From CALKCV01 sp964609515 (GTDB lineage Bacteria > Cyanobacteriota > Cyanobacteriia > Cyanobacteriales > Microcoleaceae), in NCBI GenBank assembly GCA_964609515.1, contig CAZSTZ010000006.1, positions 1 through 64,000 on the forward strand: a stretch of 64,000 nt of DNA, in the 5' to 3' direction. Shown here one piece after another: positions 24,514 to 33,425 of the stretch; positions within the stretch are counted from its first letter, which is position 1; every line of letters begins with the position of its first letter. Under the pieces are notes generated by a model, which saw only the letters and a list, made by a program, of their open reading frames with translations, was not told where the DNA came from and did not search any database. Made by a program: the position numbers and the translations under genes.

Positions 24514-25584
24514 ATGTCCAATAGTCTCGATACCGCTTCAGTTTTAGAAGTATTGCGGCCAGTTGAAGATCCCGAACTTCGCAAAAGTTTGGTGGAACTC
24601 AACATGATTCGCAATATCAAAATAGATGATGGCCAAGTCAGTTTGACTTTAGTTTTAACTACTCCTGCTTGTCCTCTGCGAGAATTTATTGTCGAGGATT
24701 GTCAAAAGGCCGTTAAGCAATTACCAGGGGTTAAAGAAGTCCTGGTGGATGTGACGGCGGAAACGCCACAACAAAAAGGACTGCCCGATCGCCAAGGCAT
24801 TGAGGGTGTCAAAAATATTGTGGCCATTTCTAGCGGCAAAGGAGGGGTTGGTAAAAGTACCGTTGCTGTTAACGTGGCCGTATCACTGGCCCAAATGGGT
24901 GCTAAAGTTGGACTGCTAGATGCGGATATTTATGGCCCGAACGACCCGACCATGTTAGGACTGGCAGATACTAAAGTAATGGTGAAACAAGGCCCCCAAG
25001 GCGAGGTGTTGGAACCTGCCTTTAATCACGGGGTCAAATTAGTTTCAATGGCCTTTCTTCTTGACAAAGACCAACCTGTAGTTTGGCGCGGCCCTATGTT
25101 AAATGGGGTTATCAGACAATTTTTGTATCAAGTCAATTGGGGCGAGTTAGACTATTTGCTAGTGGATCTGCCTCCGGGAACGGGCGATGCCCAATTGACT
25201 TTAGCTCAGGCAGTACCGATGTCGGGGGTGGTAATTGTTACTACTCCGCAAACTGTGGCTTTACTAGACTCTCGCAAGGGTTTAAAAATGTTCGAGCAGT
25301 TAGGGGTTTCTGTGTTGGGAATTGTGGAAAATATGAGTTATTTTATCCCTCCAGATCTGCCCGAGAAAAAATACGATCTTTTTGGTTCTGGTGGAGGTGA
25401 AAAGACCGCTGCGGAATTAGGAGTGTCTTTATTGGGTGGAGTGCCTTTGGAAATGCCTGTCCGAGAGGGGGGCGATGCAGGGGTGCCTATTGTAGTTAGC
25501 CATCCGGAGTCTGCTTCTGCTAAAGAGTTGAAGGCGATCGCTCAAAAGATTGCTGCTAAGGTCTCGGTGGCAGCTTTGTCATAA
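24514..25584 (+). CDS. mrp: Mrp/NBP35-family P-loop ATPase (iron-sulfur carrier type)
   Basis: A 356-residue protein: MIP18 (DUF59) domain at about 5-85, then a deviant Walker A SSGKGGVGKST at 106-116, DADIYGPNDPTMLG and LLVDLPPGTGDAQLT. The family helps deliver iron-sulfur clusters. The region that holds the CxxC cluster ligands in many Mrp proteins reads MSYFIPPDLPEKKYDLFG here, with no cysteines, so cluster binding through that motif is not possible. The same appears usual in cyanobacterial members. Confidence 0.93.
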   Translation: MSNSLDTASVLEVLRPVEDPELRKSLVELNMIRNIKIDDGQVSLTLVLTTPACPLREFIVEDCQKAVKQLPGVKEVLVDVTAETPQQKGLPDRQGIEGVKNIVAISSGKGGVGKSTVAVNVAVSLAQMGAKVGLLDADIYGPNDPTMLGLADTKVMVKQGPQGEVLEPAFNHGVKLVSMAFLLDKDQPVVWRGPMLNGVIRQFLYQVNWGELDYLLVDLPPGTGDAQLTLAQAVPMSGVVIVTTPQTVALLDSRKGLKMFEQLGVSVLGIVENMSYFIPPDLPEKKYDLFGSGGGEKTAAELGVSLLGGVPLEMPVREGGDAGVPIVVSHPESASAKELKAIAQKIAAKVSVAALS

Positions 25585-25879
25585 AACTTTGTGGCTCTTC
25601 GGTGTTTAGCTTGCGCTCATCATTGATGCGCGGGAACGGGGAACGGGGAACGGGGAACGGATTTGGGATTTTTTTCTTACTAACTAGCACATCTAGTTAT
25701 TAAAAAAAAGTAGTTTAATGGTGTTTGCGTCAATTTTAAATTTGTTCTTCCCCGTTCCCTGTTCCCTGTTAAGAGTTCCCGCTCATCGTAAAATTACCAT
25801 TTTAGCAAACCTTCGTACCGAAGACCCAACTTTGTCAGAAAATACAATAGTAATAAACAACAAAGAAATTTAAGTTACC
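25585..25879. repeat. GGGGAAC tandem repeat and its inverted partner
   Basis: CGGGGAA-type units repeat four times at about 25632-25660, and CCCCGTTCCCTGTTCCCTG lies inverted near 25749-25767. The roughly 90-bp interior is AT-rich. They can form a long hairpin between mrp and the ndhS leader. A related GGGTAATAGGGAACG motif occurs near 29142-29230. Confidence 0.6.
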
Positions 25880-26074
25880 ATGATTTTACCAGGTGTAGCA
25901 GTTAAAGTTAAAAATGCTGGGGATATTTACTACGGCTTTCAAGGTCAAGTTCAACGAATAGGAGATGGGAAAGCAGCGGTATTATTTGAAGGAGGAAACT
26001 GGGATAAATTGGTGACGTTCCGACTTTCGGAGTTGGAAGAAGTAGATGCTACGGCAGGTCGCCAAAAGAAATAA
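25880..26074 (+). CDS. ndhS: NDH-1 subunit S
   Basis: A 64-residue SH3-like protein. Start MILPGVAVKVKNAGDIYYGF, then GQVQRIGDGKAAVLFEGGNWDKLVTFRLSELEEV, which matches cyanobacterial NdhS (the ferredoxin-docking subunit of photosynthetic NDH-1). PetP-type SH3 proteins are similar in size, but this sequence fits NdhS better. Its stop codon lies inside the 8-bp target duplication of the short mobile element at 26077. Confidence 0.8.
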   Translation: MILPGVAVKVKNAGDIYYGFQGQVQRIGDGKAAVLFEGGNWDKLVTFRLSELEEVDATAGRQKK

Positions 26075-26237
26075 TGGGGAGCATCCCATAGAAAGCAAAA
26101 ATATTTTTTTCGATCTCATACCTCGAACCTCAAAGATCTCCTACCTCCCGCTTAAGGAGGTCCTCTGACCTCTGACCGAGGACCATTAGCGTTCAATTTT
26201 TGGGTTTTTACTTGCATTGAGATGCTCCCAAATAATG
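26069..26237. mobile_element. 153-bp non-autonomous element with 8-bp target duplication, at ndhS stop
   Basis: The element spans 26077-26229 between two copies of AAATAATG (26069-26076 and 26230-26237). Ends: GGGAGCATCCCATAG on the left, GCATTGAGATGCTCCC on the right. The interior holds CTCCTACCTCCCGCTTAAGG hairpin sequence but no frame. It is about 96% identical to the element at 57342-57493. The first copy of the duplication includes the ndhS TAA, so the protein is unchanged. Confidence 0.88.
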
Positions 26238-26343
26238 TGCATCTCAATTTTCAAGCCCACCAATAATTGGACGTTTTTTGTCAGTTGTTAGTTGTTAGTT
26301 GTTAGTTGCAATTTGGAAGTTTTTGCAAATGTTAGATGCTCCC
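26238..26343. mobile_element. Older short inverted-repeat element next to the 153-bp element
   Basis: Starts TGCATCTCAATTTTCAAGCC and ends GTTAGATGCTCCC, so it has decayed ends of the same class. A GTTAGTT tandem lies inside. The younger element at 26077 inserted at its left border. No target duplication of its own is visible. Confidence 0.5.
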
Positions 26344-26394
26344 TTATTGATTAACAATTAACAATTAACAATTATTAAAAAAAGGATTCAGAGA

Positions 26395-27063
26395 ATGCGC
26401 CTTCCTTTACCTCAATTTCCGACTTCTGCTCGGGAACCGGATAAAATAGCGGAAGTAATTGAAACGGCAACTACAGAATTTCTGGCTCAATGTTTGGAAC
26501 CAGAAGAACTAAATTTTCCAGCGATGCCACCTTTTGGAAGCTGGGTGAAAGCGATGGATGAAGTGTCGGGTAATCAAGTCTATGGAGTGATTTATTACGC
26601 GACGACAATGCCAATTGATTCAGTTCATAGAGCGCGAGCTTTGGGGATGTCGCTACCGGAATTAAGGGAGCAACAACCTCAAATTTTTGCCATGTTAAAA
26701 ACTGAATTTAGGGCGGCGATCGTGGGTTTTACATCCAAACAAGAAGGTTTAAACGGTTCGACGGCAGAAAAAGAAACTATTTGTCAATATATTCCTCCTC
26801 GCCCTCCCCAAATTCATCAATCGGTTTATTTATGTAAAGCAGAAGAGGTGGTAAATTTTAGCGAGAAGTTAGATTTTCTCAGGACGCTATTAGAAGTAAA
26901 AAATGCTCCGGTAGATTCTTTAGTGGCGACGGCGATTAGAGAGATTTATCAGAAGAGAAAATACGATCGCTCTTGGTTAGTGCGGGCAGGAAGAAATCTG
27001 AGCGTGTTACTGAAAGACGATTACGATCGCTTAAGAATAATTTTGGGGCAAATTAGTAATTAG
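26395..27063 (+). CDS. HAS-barrel domain protein
   Basis: A 222-residue protein that I read as a cyanobacterial HAS-barrel protein, the small beta-barrel also found at the N-terminus of HerA helicases and in ATP synthases. The barrel would lie at about 45-160 (PPFGSWVKAMDEVSGNQVYGVIYYATT, later IPPRPPQIHQSVYLC). A helical, basic C-terminus (REIYQKRKYDRSWLVRAGRN) follows. It precedes rpsB by 198 bases on the same strand. Role unknown; no HerA ATPase domain is present. Confidence 0.7.
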   Translation: MRLPLPQFPTSAREPDKIAEVIETATTEFLAQCLEPEELNFPAMPPFGSWVKAMDEVSGNQVYGVIYYATTMPIDSVHRARALGMSLPELREQQPQIFAMLKTEFRAAIVGFTSKQEGLNGSTAEKETICQYIPPRPPQIHQSVYLCKAEEVVNFSEKLDFLRTLLEVKNAPVDSLVATAIREIYQKRKYDRSWLVRAGRNLSVLLKDDYDRLRIILGQISN

Positions 27064-27260
27064 TAGGCAAGAGGCATGGCTGCAAGAGGCAAGAGGGAGT
27101 ATTTTGTTTGAAAATTGAGTTTGATTTTAGAGTTGTTTGTGGTAAAGTGGAAGAGTTGTCTAAATTCGCACATCTAGGACTTCGGGTGTTTTGAGGGTGA
27201 AGACCTTAAAATCTTAGAGCCTGGATGGAGGATAAACCCGAATCAGGAGATAAAAAACTT

Positions 27261-28061
27261 ATGCCAGTTGTCAGTTTGGCTCAACTTTTAGAGTCTGGCG
27301 TCCACTTCGGACATCAAACCCGTCGGTGGAATCCAAAAATGGCTCCCTATATTTATACGGAGCGCAATGGCGTTCATATCATAGATTTAGTTCAGACTGC
27401 CCAGCTGATAAAGGATGCCTACGATTACATGAGGACGGTTTCCGAACAGGGAAAAAAAGTTCTTTTCGTTGGCACGAAGCGTCAAGCGGCTGGTATCATC
27501 GCTACTGAAGCTCAAAGGTGCGGATCGTATTACGTTAACCAAAGGTGGTTGGGCGGAATGCTGACAAACTGGACCACCATTAAAACCCGGGTGGATCGAC
27601 TCAAAGAGTTAGAGCGTTTGCAAGAAACGGGTTCTCTAGCTTTGCGGCCGAAAAAAGAAGGGGCCGTTCTGAGGCGAGAATTGGCCAAGCTCCAGAAATA
27701 TCTGGGGGGCATTAAAAATATGCGTCGCATACCAGATGTCGTGGTGCTGGTGGATCAGCGACGAGAATATAATGCGGTTCTCGAATGTCAAAAATTGGGA
27801 ATTCCCATAGTGTCGCTATTAGATACAAACTGCGATCCTTCTCAAGTAGATGTTCCGATCCCGGCTAATGATGATGCTATTCGGTCAATTAAACTAATTT
27901 TAGGGAAATTGGCAGATGCTATCTATGAAGGTCGTCACGGTGAAGTACCAGATTCGGAGCTAGTCGACGAAGAATACAACGACGAAGACTATGAAGATTA
28001 CGAAGGTACTGAAGACGAATTCGAAGAAGACGAGAGGGAGGAAGATGATTCCGAGGAGTAG
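27261..28061 (+). CDS. rpsB: 30S ribosomal protein S2
   Basis: From the ATG at 27261 the protein begins MPVVSLAQLLESGVHFGHQT, the normal cyanobacterial S2 start. AGGAGA lies 9 bases upstream. A longer frame from 27225 is open but unlikely. Core motifs RRWNPKMAPYIYTERNGVHIID and RWLGGMLTNWTTIKTR are intact. The C-terminal 50 or so residues are a very acidic tail of Glu, Asp and Tyr, an extension seen in cyanobacterial S2. First gene of rpsB-tsf. Confidence 0.96.
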   Translation: MPVVSLAQLLESGVHFGHQTRRWNPKMAPYIYTERNGVHIIDLVQTAQLIKDAYDYMRTVSEQGKKVLFVGTKRQAAGIIATEAQRCGSYYVNQRWLGGMLTNWTTIKTRVDRLKELERLQETGSLALRPKKEGAVLRRELAKLQKYLGGIKNMRRIPDVVVLVDQRREYNAVLECQKLGIPIVSLLDTNCDPSQVDVPIPANDDAIRSIKLILGKLADAIYEGRHGEVPDSELVDEEYNDEDYEDYEGTEDEFEEDEREEDDSEE

Positions 28062-28082
28062 TCAAAATCGAGTTAATTAAGC

Positions 28083-28160
28083 ATAAGTAAGGAAGGTGGT
28101 TTGAGTCAGATTTAGGCAGAGATGATGCTAAATTTGCCTATTAACCCACCTTACTTATAA
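28083..28160 (+). promoter_or_regulatory. Long inverted repeat between rpsB and tsf
   Basis: ATAAGTAAGGAAGGTGG at the left and CCCACCTTACTTAT at the right pair with a two-base bulge. An inner AGGCA/TGCCT pair extends the fold. Position in the rpsB-tsf gap suggests an attenuator or RNA-processing hairpin that sets S2 to EF-Ts ratios (inference). Confidence 0.5.
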
Positions 28161-28227
28161 CCCTAATAAATGACAGAAGCCAACTAATTGTTGTGTATTA
28201 TTAAAAGCAAAAAGGAATTTAGGAAAG

Positions 28228-28887
28228 ATGGCGGAAATACAGGCAAAAACTGTGAAAGAACTGCGCGAAAAAACAGGTGCGGGGATGATGGATTGTAAAA
28301 AAGCTCTGAAAGAAAATGAGGGAGATCTGGAAAAAGCGGCAGAGTGGCTGCGGAAAAAGAATATGATTTCTAGTGGCAAACTAGAAAATAAAGTAGCAGC
28401 AGAAGGGCTAGTGGATAGCTACATTCACACTGGAGGTAGAATTGGTGTTTTGGTAGAGGTGAATTGCCAAACAGATTTTGTGGCTCGCAATGACAGTTTC
28501 AAAGAGCTAGTGCGCAATATTGCGATGCAAATAGCTGCTTGTCCCCAGGTAGAATATGTGAAAGTAGAGGAGATTCCGGCAGATTTTATTGAGAAAGAAA
28601 AGTCAATAGAAATGGGCAGAGAAGATCTGGCTAGTAAACCAGAAAATATAAGGGAAAAAATCGTTCAAGGACGGATAGAAAAACGCTTGAAAGAGCTTTG
28701 TTTGATGGATCAACCTTATATTCGCGACCAGAATAAGATTGTGGGCGAGTTGGTGAAGGAAGCTATGGCTCAGTTAGGAGAAAAAGTTGAGGTTCGCCGC
28801 TTTGTCAGGTTTGTTTTGGGTGAAGGTATTGAGAAGGAAGACACTAATTTTGCTGATGAAGTGGCGGCGCAAATGGGAGAAACATAA
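28228..28887 (+). CDS. tsf: Elongation factor Ts
   Basis: A 219-residue nucleotide exchange factor for EF-Tu. N-terminal UBA-like part with VKELREKTGAGMMDCKKAL (signature 1), then GRIGVLVEVNCQTDFVARN (signature 2) and the cyanobacterial short core with a C-terminal VEVRRFVRFVLGEG. Follows rpsB with a hairpin in the spacer. Confidence 0.97.
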   Translation: MAEIQAKTVKELREKTGAGMMDCKKALKENEGDLEKAAEWLRKKNMISSGKLENKVAAEGLVDSYIHTGGRIGVLVEVNCQTDFVARNDSFKELVRNIAMQIAACPQVEYVKVEEIPADFIEKEKSIEMGREDLASKPENIREKIVQGRIEKRLKELCLMDQPYIRDQNKIVGELVKEAMAQLGEKVEVRRFVRFVLGEGIEKEDTNFADEVAAQMGET

Positions 28888-29338
28888 TAGAGCTGAAGGG
28901 AAGCAAAAGGTTAACGCTTTTTGCTAATTGTTAATTGCTAATTGCTAATTGCGTGCCTTAGACGCTCGATTAGCAATTAGGGATTAGTCATTAGCCAAAT
29001 ATTAAGTAATATTAAGTCGCAATAAATAACCATAATAAAACGAAGAGGGCAATGCAATTAAGGCCAAGGGTTCCACGCAACTCAATTGTTAATTATAGCA
29101 TTTCCCGTATCGCTGAGGTACAAGAAAAAAACGCTTTTTGGTAATAGGGAACGCGGTAATGGGTAATAGGAATGCCATTCTTTACAAGAAAAAAATACCA
29201 TTCTTTATTTGGGCTGCAGATTCGATTTACCCATTACCCATTACCCATTACCTCAATAAAAAATGTACCCTTTCCTTCTGGGGAAACGCTATATTAATTG
29301 TTAATTGTTAATTGATATAAGATGGGGCAGAGTAAGAT
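28888..29338. other. Repeat-rich spacer between tsf and the recG-linked gene
   Basis: No gene seen. TTAATTG heptamers (28919-28960) with an inverted partner (AGCAATTAG near 28970-28990) form a hairpin after tsf. GGTAATGGGTAATAGG near 29142-29170 faces TACCCATTACCCATTACC near 29228-29252. More heptamers lie at 29292-29315. Confidence 0.6.
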
Positions 29339-30319
29339 ATGGCAGGAGCAATAGAGAAAATAGAAAAGGAACTAGGGGGAATAAGAGAAGCGCTCGGCGA
29401 TTTGGGAAAAGAATTTAATGTAACTTACGAAAATTATCTAACTGCCTTGGGAGAAGCGGTGGGCCAGCAACTAATCCTTGCTAGCTACCATCTATGCACT
29501 CAAAAAGAGCCCGAACGGTTTCTGAAATTATCGTTTTCAAGCCGACAAAAAATGCAGCAAGAAATGCGAGCTTTAACGAAAAAAACGACGGAAAAGCTCC
29601 AAGAATTATTGAAGCAAGAAAGAGAAAAAAAACAATCGACAGGGGGATTATTATCGATTCTGAATTTAACAAAAGAAGGGGAGCCAAATATAAATTTGGC
29701 AACCAAGAAAACTGAGGCACAAACAAACAGCATCAATATCGATCCATCTCAGTTGTTTGCTGCCAAGCTAAATTATCCTTTGCCTTCAGGGCTTCAGGGG
29801 GAAATAAAAGCAGAAGAAGCTCGGGAAGAAGAACCAGAAGAAGAAGAAGAAAAAGTAGAGAAGACAATTGAGAGTCCAGAAGATTTAGCAAGTTGGCAGC
29901 ATAAAATAGAAAGCTCGATACCTAAAATTCTGAAAAATTTATCTCAAAATAGTAATATTTTATTGCAAAAAGCAGGTATTTTACCTAAGAAACTACCTCC
30001 TCAAGTTTTAGAAGCAGCATCCCAAATAGAATCGAACGATGCCCCTGTAACGGGCACCCCGAATTTATTAAACTTATTAATTGAAACTGAAGAAGGAGAA
30101 TCAGAGGAGAAAAGTGCGGAAGTTACGAAAGTAACAGCTATTCATCTGCGATTATCGGAGATTGAATTTGCCGATGCTAGATTAACAGCGTGGCGCAAGG
30201 AAATTCGTAAACTTTCAGAAAGGTTAAAGCAGTTGCAACGGGCGTATAAGAAAAAGCAGCGCGAACTAGCTGTAATTGAAGCTGAATCTGCTTGGCGGGC
30301 AAGTTGGTACGATGAATAG
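29339..30319 (+). CDS. Conserved cyanobacterial protein upstream of recG, function unknown
   Basis: A 326-residue, highly charged, mostly helical protein. It has an N-terminal helical region with a YENYLTALGEAVGQQLILASYHLCTQ segment, a central low-complexity acidic linker (EEAREEEPEEEEEKVEKT at about 160-180), and a basic C-terminal coiled coil (LTAWRKEIRKLSERLKQLQRAYKKKQREL). No catalytic motif or membrane segment seen. It lies 114 bases before recG on the same strand, suggesting co-transcription. A structural or scaffolding role is a guess. Confidence 0.65.
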   Translation: MAGAIEKIEKELGGIREALGDLGKEFNVTYENYLTALGEAVGQQLILASYHLCTQKEPERFLKLSFSSRQKMQQEMRALTKKTTEKLQELLKQEREKKQSTGGLLSILNLTKEGEPNINLATKKTEAQTNSINIDPSQLFAAKLNYPLPSGLQGEIKAEEAREEEPEEEEEKVEKTIESPEDLASWQHKIESSIPKILKNLSQNSNILLQKAGILPKKLPPQVLEAASQIESNDAPVTGTPNLLNLLIETEEGESEEKSAEVTKVTAIHLRLSEIEFADARLTAWRKEIRKLSERLKQLQRAYKKKQRELAVIEAESAWRASWYDE

Positions 30320-30433
30320 AAGAAGCAGGCATGCAGGCATGCCTGCAAGAGGCAAAAGGAAGGCAACTACCCCTTAATTGTGCGTAGATACTTAATTGTT
30401 AATTGTTAATTATTAATTGTTAATTACTTAGCT

Positions 30434-32926
30434 ATGAATACGGAAAAACCCGATTGGGTGCGTTTAGAAAAAGCTCTTTCGGTAGAAGCTGAAACAGGCT
30501 TTAATAATATTCAGGGAAAACAATATTTATTTAACGATTTTCTGAGTTTAAGTTTGAGCAAACCTCCGGAGATTTTGCCAACTTTCTTTCGTCGCAAGTC
30601 TCAGGATATTTCGTTTAGGTTTGCAAGATATTCGGAGATGAATTTAGAAGAAAGGCAAATTCTAGTGGCTAAAACTCAGGAATTTTTGATGGAATTGAAG
30701 TCAGTTTGCGAGGCAGCGGAACTGGCAGAGAAAAAGAAATTAGAAAGGAGAAAAGAAGAAAAGAATAGTGGAAAAGTTAATACTAATTCAGTCATTGCTA
30801 AAAATATAGAAAAATTTAGCCCTAATAGTTATTTAGAGCAGCCATTAACACATATTAAAGGGGTGGGACCGAGAAATAGCGCTCGCCTCGCCAAATTAGG
30901 ATTGCAAACGGTCCGCGACGTACTTTTTTATTATCCTCGGGACCACATAGACTACGGTCGTCAAGTTCCGATTAAAGAATTGGTACCGGGAGAAACTGTT
31001 ACTATCGTAGGAAATATCAAACGTTGTAGTTGTTTTAACAGCCCAAAAAACAAAAAATTAACGATTCTAGAAATAATTATAAAAGACGCCACGGGGCAAA
31101 TAAAAATAACTCGTTTTTTTGCAAGTATTAGGTTTAGTAATAAAGGGTGGCAAAAGCAGCAAAAAAATCTATATCCGGAGGGGGCGGTAATAGCAGCATC
31201 GGGGTTAGTGAAAAAAAACAAATATGGGATAACTCTGGACAATCCCGAACTAGAAATATTAGACAGCGATAGCGATACAATTGAATCGATGAAAGTAGGT
31301 CGGTTGCTGCCGGTTTATCCTTTAACGGAAGGAGTGGGAGCAGATTTAGTTAGACGGGCGGTAGTTGGGAGTTTGCCCGCCGCAGAAAAAATTTACGATC
31401 CTCTGCCGGCGGCGTTTTTAGAAAAATATCAATTAATCAATTTACAATACGCGATCGCCCACATCCACTTTCCGAGCGATCGCGACTGTCTCTCCGCCGC
31501 CCGTCGCCGCTTGGTATTCGACGAACTATTCTACCTCCAATTAGGACTGCTGAAGCGCCGCCAACAACATCGACATATCAAAACTAGCGCGGTTTTAACT
31601 GCTACGGGGGAATTAATAGGAAAGTTCTACAAAGTCCTTCCTTTTGAATTAACCAAGGCGCAAAAAAGAGTAATTAGCGAAATTTTAATCGACTTGGAAA
31701 AACCGGAACCGATGAACCGACTGGTACAAGGGGATGTAGGGGCGGGTAAAACGGTGGTAGCGGTGGTGGCAATGCTGGCGGCGATTCAGGCAGGTTATCA
31801 AGCGGCATTGATGGCACCGACGGAGGTACTGGCAGAACAACATTATCGGAAATTAGTAGGTTGGTTTAATTTGTTGCACTTGCCAGTAGAGCTGTTAACG
31901 GGTTCGACAAAAGCGGCTAAACGCAGAGAAATTCAGGCTCAATTAGAAACGGGGGAATTGCCGGTTTTGGTGGGAACTCATGCCCTAATTCAAGAGGGGG
32001 TAAATTTTCAGAAATTGGGTTTAGCGGTAATTGACGAACAACATCGATTTGGGGTGCAACAGAGGGCAAAATTGCAGCAAAAAGGAGATTCTCCTCACGT
32101 TTTAACGATGACGGCGACGCCTATTCCTCGAACTTTGGCTTTAACTTTGCATGGAGATTTAGACGTGAGTCAATTAGACGAATTGCCACCGGGGAGACAA
32201 CCAATTCAAACTACTACTTTTACTGGGAGACAGCGTAGAAAAGTTTACGATTTGATGCGCAGAGAAATAGCGCAAGGGCGACAGGTTTATGTTATTTTGC
32301 CGTTGGTGGAAGAGTCGGAAAAGTTGGATGTTAAATCGGCGGTTGAAGAGCATCAAAAGTTAGCTGAAATTTTTTCTGAATGTCAGGTTGGTTTGCTTCA
32401 CGGCAGGATGACGAGTGGGGAAAAAGAAGAGGCGATTAATAATTTTCGGGATAATAAAACTCAAATTTTGGTTTCGACGACGGTGGTCGAGGTTGGGGTT
32501 GATGTGCCTAATGCGACGGTTATGTTAATAGAAAATGCCGAACGTTTTGGGTTGTCTCAAATGCATCAGTTGCGGGGTCGGGTGGGTAGGGGTTCTCACC
32601 GTTCTTATTGTTTGTTGATTAGGGGGGCGGGGAGTAACGATGCTGTAGAAAGGTTGCAGGTTTTAGAACAGTCTCAGGATGGGTTTTTTATTGCTGAGAT
32701 GGATATGCGGTTGCGGGGGCCGGGGCAGGTTTTGGGTACTCGCCAGTCGGGGTTGCCGGATTTTGCTTTGGCGAGTTTGGTTGAGGATCGGGAGGTGTTG
32801 GAGTTGGCCCGGGTGGCGGCGGAGGAGATTATTGAGAAGGATGAGAGTTTGGAGGATTGGCCGCCTTTAAGGGACGAGTTGGAACGACGCTACCAGAAGA
32901 TGATGGGTGGGTCGATTTTGACTTAG
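30434..32926 (+). CDS. recG: ATP-dependent DNA helicase RecG
   Basis: An 830-residue helicase that remodels stalled replication forks and Holliday junctions. An N-terminal extension of about 130 residues precedes the wedge/OB domain (PLTHIKGVGPRNSARLAKLG). Helicase motifs: Walker A QGDVGAGKTVV near 433, DEQHRFG near 533, MTATPIPRTLAL, and QLRGRVGRGSH near 711. The extension is typical of cyanobacterial and plant RecG. Length is near normal. Confidence 0.97.
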   Translation: MNTEKPDWVRLEKALSVEAETGFNNIQGKQYLFNDFLSLSLSKPPEILPTFFRRKSQDISFRFARYSEMNLEERQILVAKTQEFLMELKSVCEAAELAEKKKLERRKEEKNSGKVNTNSVIAKNIEKFSPNSYLEQPLTHIKGVGPRNSARLAKLGLQTVRDVLFYYPRDHIDYGRQVPIKELVPGETVTIVGNIKRCSCFNSPKNKKLTILEIIIKDATGQIKITRFFASIRFSNKGWQKQQKNLYPEGAVIAASGLVKKNKYGITLDNPELEILDSDSDTIESMKVGRLLPVYPLTEGVGADLVRRAVVGSLPAAEKIYDPLPAAFLEKYQLINLQYAIAHIHFPSDRDCLSAARRRLVFDELFYLQLGLLKRRQQHRHIKTSAVLTATGELIGKFYKVLPFELTKAQKRVISEILIDLEKPEPMNRLVQGDVGAGKTVVAVVAMLAAIQAGYQAALMAPTEVLAEQHYRKLVGWFNLLHLPVELLTGSTKAAKRREIQAQLETGELPVLVGTHALIQEGVNFQKLGLAVIDEQHRFGVQQRAKLQQKGDSPHVLTMTATPIPRTLALTLHGDLDVSQLDELPPGRQPIQTTTFTGRQRRKVYDLMRREIAQGRQVYVILPLVEESEKLDVKSAVEEHQKLAEIFSECQVGLLHGRMTSGEKEEAINNFRDNKTQILVSTTVVEVGVDVPNATVMLIENAERFGLSQMHQLRGRVGRGSHRSYCLLIRGAGSNDAVERLQVLEQSQDGFFIAEMDMRLRGPGQVLGTRQSGLPDFALASLVEDREVLELARVAAEEIIEKDESLEDWPPLRDELERRYQKMMGGSILT

Positions 32927-32934
32927 GTGATGGG

Positions 32935-32958
32935 GAACAGGCAGGATGCCTGTTCTAC
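32935..32958. repeat. GAACAGGCA palindrome after recG
   Basis: GAACAGGCA-GGA-TGCCTGTTC, 9 bases after the recG stop. One of a dispersed set (7385, 44236, 59376, 60057; related units near 51413-51500). Placement suggests use as a transcript-end hairpin. Confidence 0.7.
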
Positions 32959-33112
32959 GCTTAATTGGGAATAGGATAAATTAGCAACGGTAAAGAAGCA
33001 GATTGACGGCGTGGGTTATCGTTGAGAAAATTAGCTATTCCCTATTCTCAATTCCCTATTCCCAAAAAGCGGTAAATTATTGGTTTGATTCGCTATGAAG
33101 ATGGGTTGTTAA

Positions 33113-33388
33113 TTATTTTCTGGCTTTTTTAAGCATTTCAATTAGGGTTTGATGGGCGTCTTCGGCATCTTTTAAATCCCGTTCAAATTCGATGCGGATG
33201 GGGACGGCATATCCCTGTTTTTTAGCGGTCAAACTCATGCCTTTGGCGTCTATTGAATCCATTACGGCGGCGGTAACATTGGGGGAATTGCCGTAGGTTT
33301 GGGCGTAAAGAAGGACGGCATCGGCGTGGTCTTGGTTCATGTGGGAACAGATGCGATCGCTTACTTCTGGGGAAAAGTTTTCTGACAT
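33113..33388 (-). CDS. DUF2470 domain protein
   Basis: From ATG at 33388 the product is a 91-residue stand-alone DUF2470 domain (heme-oxygenase-like or HugZ C-terminal type). It has the characteristic RICSHMNQDHADAVLLYAQTYG and MDSIDAKGMSLTAKKQG, ending in an HQTLIEML helix. A longer frame runs upstream but enters repeats and the preceding gene. In HugZ-like proteins the domain neighbours flavin or heme binding. As a stand-alone protein its role is unknown. It follows the aldo/keto reductase gene by 37 bases. Confidence 0.85.
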   Translation of the reverse strand: MSENFSPEVSDRICSHMNQDHADAVLLYAQTYGNSPNVTAAVMDSIDAKGMSLTAKKQGYAVPIRIEFERDLKDAEDAHQTLIEMLKKARK

Positions 33389-33425
33389 GATAAAAATCCG
33401 GTAATTGTTAATTGTTAATTGACAT

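Noticed and set aside
27225..27260. Longer rpsB start
   Set aside because: The 12 extra residues lack conservation, and AGGAGA is placed correctly for the ATG at 27261.
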